Part shown: positions 60,221-64,000 of the stretch, piece after piece
Layout: every line of letters begins with the position of its first letter
How positions within the stretch are numbered: position 1 is the first letter of the stretch
From: Bdellovibrionales bacterium
GTDB lineage: Bacteria; Bdellovibrionota; Bdellovibrionia; Bdellovibrionales; UBA1609
Length of the DNA stretch: 64,000 nt
Reading direction: 5' to 3'
Assembly (NCBI GenBank): GCA_020850475.1
Contig: JADZEO010000134.1
Coordinates: 1 to 64,000 of the forward strand
Notes under the pieces: model-generated
Told to the model about the DNA's origin: nothing
The model's database searches: none
What the model saw: the letters and a program-made list of their open reading frames with translations, nothing else
Position numbers and translations under genes: made by a program

Positions 60221-60248
60221 CGCCTGACCCACGGGGGATCAGGCGTTT
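60221..60248 (+). terminator. Probable terminator
   Basis: CGCCTGA...TCAGGCG followed by TTT, between convergent genes. Confidence 0.6.
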
Positions 60249-60278
60249 GGCATCGAACCTGAGTTCTTAACTCACAAT

Positions 60279-60722
60279 TTAGGGATTCGCCGGATCTTGC
60301 CCAGGATCTTGTCCCGGGTCTTGCCCAGGATCTTGTCCCGGGTCTTGTCCAGGGTCTTGCCCCGGGTCTTGTCCCGGATCTTGTCCAGGATCTTGCCCAG
60401 GATCTTGTCCAGGATCTTGACCAGGATCTTGCCCCGGGTCTTGACCAGGATCTTGTCCTGGATCTTGCCCTGGATCTTGTCCTGGATCACCCGGGTCGAC
60501 CGGTGGGGGTTGAGAACCGACGTAGTCGTCCTCGGTTACGCAGAAAAAGATTTCGCCTTCGCGCTCAACGCGCCAAACACGATCAGCAAGGTGATCGAAC
60601 TCACCTTGATAGACGTGCTGAGAGATACACACCATCTCGACGTCTTCTTGGGCCATGGCGAGTGGTCCCGTGATAAGTAGCCACGCTGTCGCAGCGGCCC
60701 CTACCAGAAATAGTTTTTTCAT
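60279..60722 (-). CDS. Secreted protein with C-terminal (DPGQ)16 repeat tail
   Basis: Signal peptide 'MKKLFLVGAAATAWLLITGPLAMAQ', two-Cys head domain, then 16 DPGQ units. Confidence 0.75.
   Translation of the reverse strand: MKKLFLVGAAATAWLLITGPLAMAQEDVEMVCISQHVYQGEFDHLADRVWRVEREGEIFFCVTEDDYVGSQPPPVDPGDPGQDPGQDPGQDPGQDPGQDPGQDPGQDPGQDPGQDPGQDPGQDPGQDPGQDPGQDPGQDPGQDPANP
60288..60490. repeat. 12-bp coding tandem repeat array (DPGQ units)
   Basis: Reiterated (C/T)CC(A/C/T)GG(A/G)TCTTG units on the + strand. Confidence 0.9.
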
Positions 60723-60775
60723 AGATGCCTCCTTATAGATTTGTGTCTGAAAGTGGAAGATTCCACTTTCTCAAT

Positions 60776-62527
60776 TCAGTGCGTAGCCCCCTGGGTGGGC
60801 GCACCCCAAAATGACACTCCTTTGATTACCAGCGGGCTTGTGGCTCGAAGGGTTCGCCCCGTCGAGTTCACAATCACCAAGGCATCCATGTTGGTAACTT
60901 CAAAATTAATATTCGTGGGCGACGTCCCCACACTGTAATAGCCAGTTAAAAACGGACTTTGATCACTTAAATGAGGATATTGCGCGGCTGCCCCTCGGGC
61001 TCGGATGACCAAGGTTTCATTGTATCCGGAGCCACCAAACTCGACCTGAAATCCCGTCCCCACCAACGGACCTTGCAAGGGGATGACCACTTCGCTGTTG
61101 GGCGGAATTTCTCGTTGGATTGACAAATTCAGTGCCACAGTTTGGCGTTGCGCGGGAGGAAGGCCGCTCAACCAGGTTTCAACTTCTTGGTGATTGATCG
61201 CCGGGTTTTCTCGGCCGCATTTTTTTTGCGCCAGCGGAACCCACATGAAATCGGGGTGACTCCAGTCATCCACCCACTCGCCGGCCAAGATATTGCGTTG
61301 GGCATCGAGTTGAACGCGAGATCGATAGACGAGCGTGTAGGTTTCCGCCGGACGCACCACCTCTTCGCGATAGGAGTCATAGCGGTGCATTTGCAGTTCC
61401 GTTTGGACCTCATACCACCCAGGTCGAGAGGGGATTTCGGTAAATACCGAGCGGTAGCCAGTTATGACATTGTTGTCGACGGACTCATCCACCACGTAGT
61501 CGATCGCGATTGGTTTTTTGAGATTGCGCAAGTAATAACGAAGGACCTTGTGAAAGCGATCGGCATGAATGTCAGAGATGTCATCGCTACTGGTGCGATA
61601 GCGAGCACCGTAAAAGGCCCAGTCAACGCAAAAACTCGCCTCAGCCCGAATCCCATCGACGTCGGACGGCAGGATGACGGTTTGAATTTGCTCGTCCCAG
61701 ACCCGAGTGGCCCACTTGTCATATAAAATCGAACTGGCGGCCCACCCATTACAGTGCCCACCCCAGGCAACATTCTGCAGGGAATGTTGTTGGCGTTCCC
61801 AGCTGGCGGCTCCGGGATTGCGACCAGTCCGGGCTTGGCTGGCCCGATCATACTTTCCTAAGGGCGAATGATCGCCGGCCCCGAGAGGGACTCCACTGTG
61901 GGGCCACCAGTAAGCATCATATGGGTAAAGATTGGCATCGAGTTCATCGTGCTCGGTAAAGTTGGCAATCGCCAACTCCTCTGATTTTTTAAGAGGAACT
62001 TCCCGCAATTGATTGATCAACTCCTGGGCCCGCAGAACGGTGGCGCTGGAAGAGCTGAGCAGCTGAACTTGGTTGGCCCCATTTTGCGTGGCTTCGTCGA
62101 CCGAGAGGGGCACGCCAAAGGGCGAAAAACCGGGGTCCGTTGATTTGACCAAACTCAATTGCCCCTTGGCGCGACTGCCTTGAGCAAAGGTGGTCTTTCC
62201 CTTTACGCCCGAGTCAATGAGCAAGCTCATCTCTGGACGCACTTCGGGTTCGTCGTTATTAAAGATAAAGAGCTCAGTTGGACTGACCTGGGAATAGCAC
62301 CAAACCTGTGTCTCAAAAATGGACTCACTTGAGCTCTGCAGAAACAAATCAGGAATTCTCTCGGGAGTGTCGTGACTCAAGAACTCAAAACAAAGCGTGG
62401 ATGCGAACACCTGGTCAGCGTAGGCCGACGAAATACCAAGGATGTGACTTGAGGTGCACATTGTTAGGATGAAAGCCAAGATAGACTGGTGGCGACGACC
62501 CATGATGTTCCTCCCCGGTTGCAGCAC
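60776..62527 (-). CDS. Secreted protein resembling the transglutaminase-elicitor family
   Basis: 'YDAYWWPHSGVPLG...SPLGKYDRAS...WERQQHSLQNVAWGGHCNGWAASSILYDKW' with a candidate Cys nucleophile; signal-like N-terminus; beta-rich C-terminal domain. Confidence 0.5.
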   Translation of the reverse strand: MLQPGRNIMGRRHQSILAFILTMCTSSHILGISSAYADQVFASTLCFEFLSHDTPERIPDLFLQSSSESIFETQVWCYSQVSPTELFIFNNDEPEVRPEMSLLIDSGVKGKTTFAQGSRAKGQLSLVKSTDPGFSPFGVPLSVDEATQNGANQVQLLSSSSATVLRAQELINQLREVPLKKSEELAIANFTEHDELDANLYPYDAYWWPHSGVPLGAGDHSPLGKYDRASQARTGRNPGAASWERQQHSLQNVAWGGHCNGWAASSILYDKWATRVWDEQIQTVILPSDVDGIRAEASFCVDWAFYGARYRTSSDDISDIHADRFHKVLRYYLRNLKKPIAIDYVVDESVDNNVITGYRSVFTEIPSRPGWYEVQTELQMHRYDSYREEVVRPAETYTLVYRSRVQLDAQRNILAGEWVDDWSHPDFMWVPLAQKKCGRENPAINHQEVETWLSGLPPAQRQTVALNLSIQREIPPNSEVVIPLQGPLVGTGFQVEFGGSGYNETLVIRARGAAAQYPHLSDQSPFLTGYYSVGTSPTNINFEVTNMDALVIVNSTGRTLRATSPLVIKGVSFWGAPTQGATH

Positions 62528-62616
62528 TTTTCATCGGTGAGAGGGACGATCTCTAGAGTCGCGGAAAGGACGAGGTCGTGTGCCTCATCCCGAGAATTAA
62601 ATCGACTTTCGGAAGT

Positions 62617-62661
62617 AAAAAAACGAGCGCCTGGTGATTGGCACCACCAGTAAAAACGCTC
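62617..62661 (-). terminator. Interrupted-stem terminator for the small lipoprotein gene
   Basis: GAGCG/CGCTC and CTGGTG/CACCAG nested stems; minus strand ends in TTTTTTT. Confidence 0.65.
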
Positions 62662-62697
62662 GCAGTCAGACCAGGAAGTCCGTTGAGTTAGAGAAAC

Positions 62698-62907
62698 TTA
62701 CTTGGGCAGCCCGTCGTTTTCGATTTCGAGAGCGGTCACGGTTTCGCCCGCTTCATTACGCTTTACGCACTCGTTAAAGATCTTCATGTTTTGATGGTAG
62801 CACTTGGGATACTTGCGCACCATTTCGCGATCGGGTTCTTTTTGTTTGTTAGCACAACCTGAAGTCAACGCGCCCGAAACTACAATCATTAAAATCCACT
62901 TTGCCAT
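62698..62907 (-). CDS. Small lipoprotein
   Basis: 'MAKWILMIVVSGALTSGCANKQ' lipobox; GGAGG RBS upstream. Confidence 0.75.
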   Translation of the reverse strand: MAKWILMIVVSGALTSGCANKQKEPDREMVRKYPKCYHQNMKIFNECVKRNEAGETVTALEIENDGLPK

Positions 62908-62995
62908 GACGGCCTCCCTGCTTGGTCATTGTAAGACAAAGTCTGATGATAGGTGGCCGACCACCTTGAACGCAATGGAATTTTGGGGGCCCACT

Positions 62996-63023
62996 AAAAG
63001 CGGCTTGTCATCAAGCCGCTTTT
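62996..63023 (-). terminator. Perfect 12-bp-stem terminator overlapping the HD-GYP stop codon
   Basis: AAAAGCGGCTTG-TCAT-CAAGCCGCTTTT. Confidence 0.8.
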
Positions 63024-63652
63024 AAGATGTGGTGAACAACTGTGCTTTCTTCCTCTTTCTCCTCGTGGAAGTAAGGAAGGGCTTCTAAGAAAACCTTGAC
63101 CAGGTTGGCGTCGAATTGGCTACCGCTGTAGTCAATCAACTCCTTGATGACCTTATCTTCGGGCAGCGCCTCGCGATAGGGCCGTTTATTGGTCATGGCA
63201 TCATAGGTATCGACCACCGCTATGACCCTTGCCGGGAGCGGAATGCGATCGCCGACCAAATTAAAGGGATAACCCGTGCCATCGATTTTTTCGTGATGAT
63301 AACGAATACCCGGCAACAAAAAGCGGAAGAACGGAATGTGACTTAAGGGCTCGAGAATTTCCGCACTCTTGATGGGGTGGGCTTTCATGACGTCGACTTC
63401 TTCAGCCGTGAGGCGACCGGGCTTTAACAGAATGCTGTCAGGCACTCCGACTTTTCCCACGTCGTGAAAGAGACCGGAGAACTCCAGCACGGCTTGCTCG
63501 AATTCGTTTAGGCCCATCGCTTTGGCTAATTTGCGCGAACCACGGCCGACTCGGCAGCAGTGGTAAAAAGTGAACGGGTCTTTTTTCTTGACCGTTTGTA
63601 AAATAGAGTTGGCCACATCATTGGCCCAACTCGGGACATCATCCCAAGACAT
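63011..63652 (-). CDS. HD-GYP domain protein (putative c-di-GMP phosphodiesterase)
   Basis: 'LFHDVGKVGVPDSILLKPGRLTAEE', 'HHEKIDGTGYPFNLVGDRIPLPARVIAVVDTYDAMTNKRPYR'. Confidence 0.93.
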   Translation of the reverse strand: MSWDDVPSWANDVANSILQTVKKKDPFTFYHCCRVGRGSRKLAKAMGLNEFEQAVLEFSGLFHDVGKVGVPDSILLKPGRLTAEEVDVMKAHPIKSAEILEPLSHIPFFRFLLPGIRYHHEKIDGTGYPFNLVGDRIPLPARVIAVVDTYDAMTNKRPYREALPEDKVIKELIDYSGSQFDANLVKVFLEALPYFHEEKEEESTVVHHILKAA

Positions 63653-63869
63653 ACTCCCACACCTCGTCGTAGACGTTCCGATAAAATAACATGGAAGTGA
63701 TGCCTCTTATTTTTCACAAACGTACCGCGAAAGAGCACCAGTTAATTATTTATCGGTGACACTGTGCAAACCTAGAGAGGAGGACCAAAAAAGGGCCTGT
63801 TTCATTGTGATAACATGAGCTGAATCAAACATTTAGACACTTTATGGAAATTTACGTGTTTGCAGCAAT

Positions 63870-64000
63870 TTAGCAGCTCTTTAAGAACTGTCCCGTAATG
63901 CTGCGCTTTTCTCGCGCCACTTGCTCCGGAGTTCCCACCGCGACGATTTCGCCACCGCCCACTCCCCCCTCTGGACCTAGGTCAATCAGCCAATCGCAAT
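63870..64000 (-). CDS. uvrA: Excinuclease ABC subunit A, C-terminal fragment (truncated at window edge)
   Basis: Manual minus-strand translation: [42 protein letters not shown]. Not in the ORF track. Confidence 0.9.
   Translation of the reverse strand, partial: CDWLIDLGPEGGVGGGEIVAVGTPEQVAREKRSITGQFLKSC

Noticed and set aside
60297-60680. Plus-strand ORF 'MPRILSRVLPRILSRV…' opposite the DPGQ array
   Set aside because: Open frame is a by-product of the 12-bp repeat; the minus-strand ORF has a signal peptide and a non-repetitive domain.

Overview
This 64 kb window comes from a Gram-negative chromosome. Its gene content and style (many secreted or outer-membrane proteins of unknown function, a MotAB pair, Lol/Mla systems) suggest a Bdellovibrionota-like or related delta-type lineage; that placement is inference. 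Recognisable core genes: LolC/E permease, Mla-type MCE transporter (MlaE/F/D), RidA, tRNA-Ala(GGC), RimB-like protease, M16 protease, MotA/MotB, GT9 heptosyltransferase, WaaA, YceI, Acs, Lgt, Maf, HemB, an HD-GYP protein, and the UvrA C-terminus at the right edge (absent from the ORF track). The two strongest candidates for undescribed systems are: (1) a tightly packed five-gene operon at 22949-27446 encoding a PEGA/TPR lipoprotein, MotA, MotB, a protein resembling a FliF-FliG fusion, and a beta-barrel-like protein, i.e. a possible envelope-spanning rotary or stator-type machine away from a flagellar cluster; (2) three same-strand cassettes (33.5-51.3 kb), each a beta-barrel-like OMP gene overlapping by 11-14 nt a gene for a very large lipoprotein. 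Two of these cassettes are paralogous and carry EF-hand-like loops. Other notable items: an HTH/nucleotidyltransferase TA-like pair with a palindrome over its -10 and a probably leaderless start, a bacterial PLA2-like protein, an exported pyroglutamyl-peptidase-like protein, two RAYT-like Y1 transposases (one bracketed by a 21-bp inverted repeat), an intergenic island of six unrelated tandem-repeat families, a 14-nt copy of the 16S rRNA 3' end in a 3' UTR, and terminators that overlap stop codons. All calls come from reading the sequence; no searches were run.
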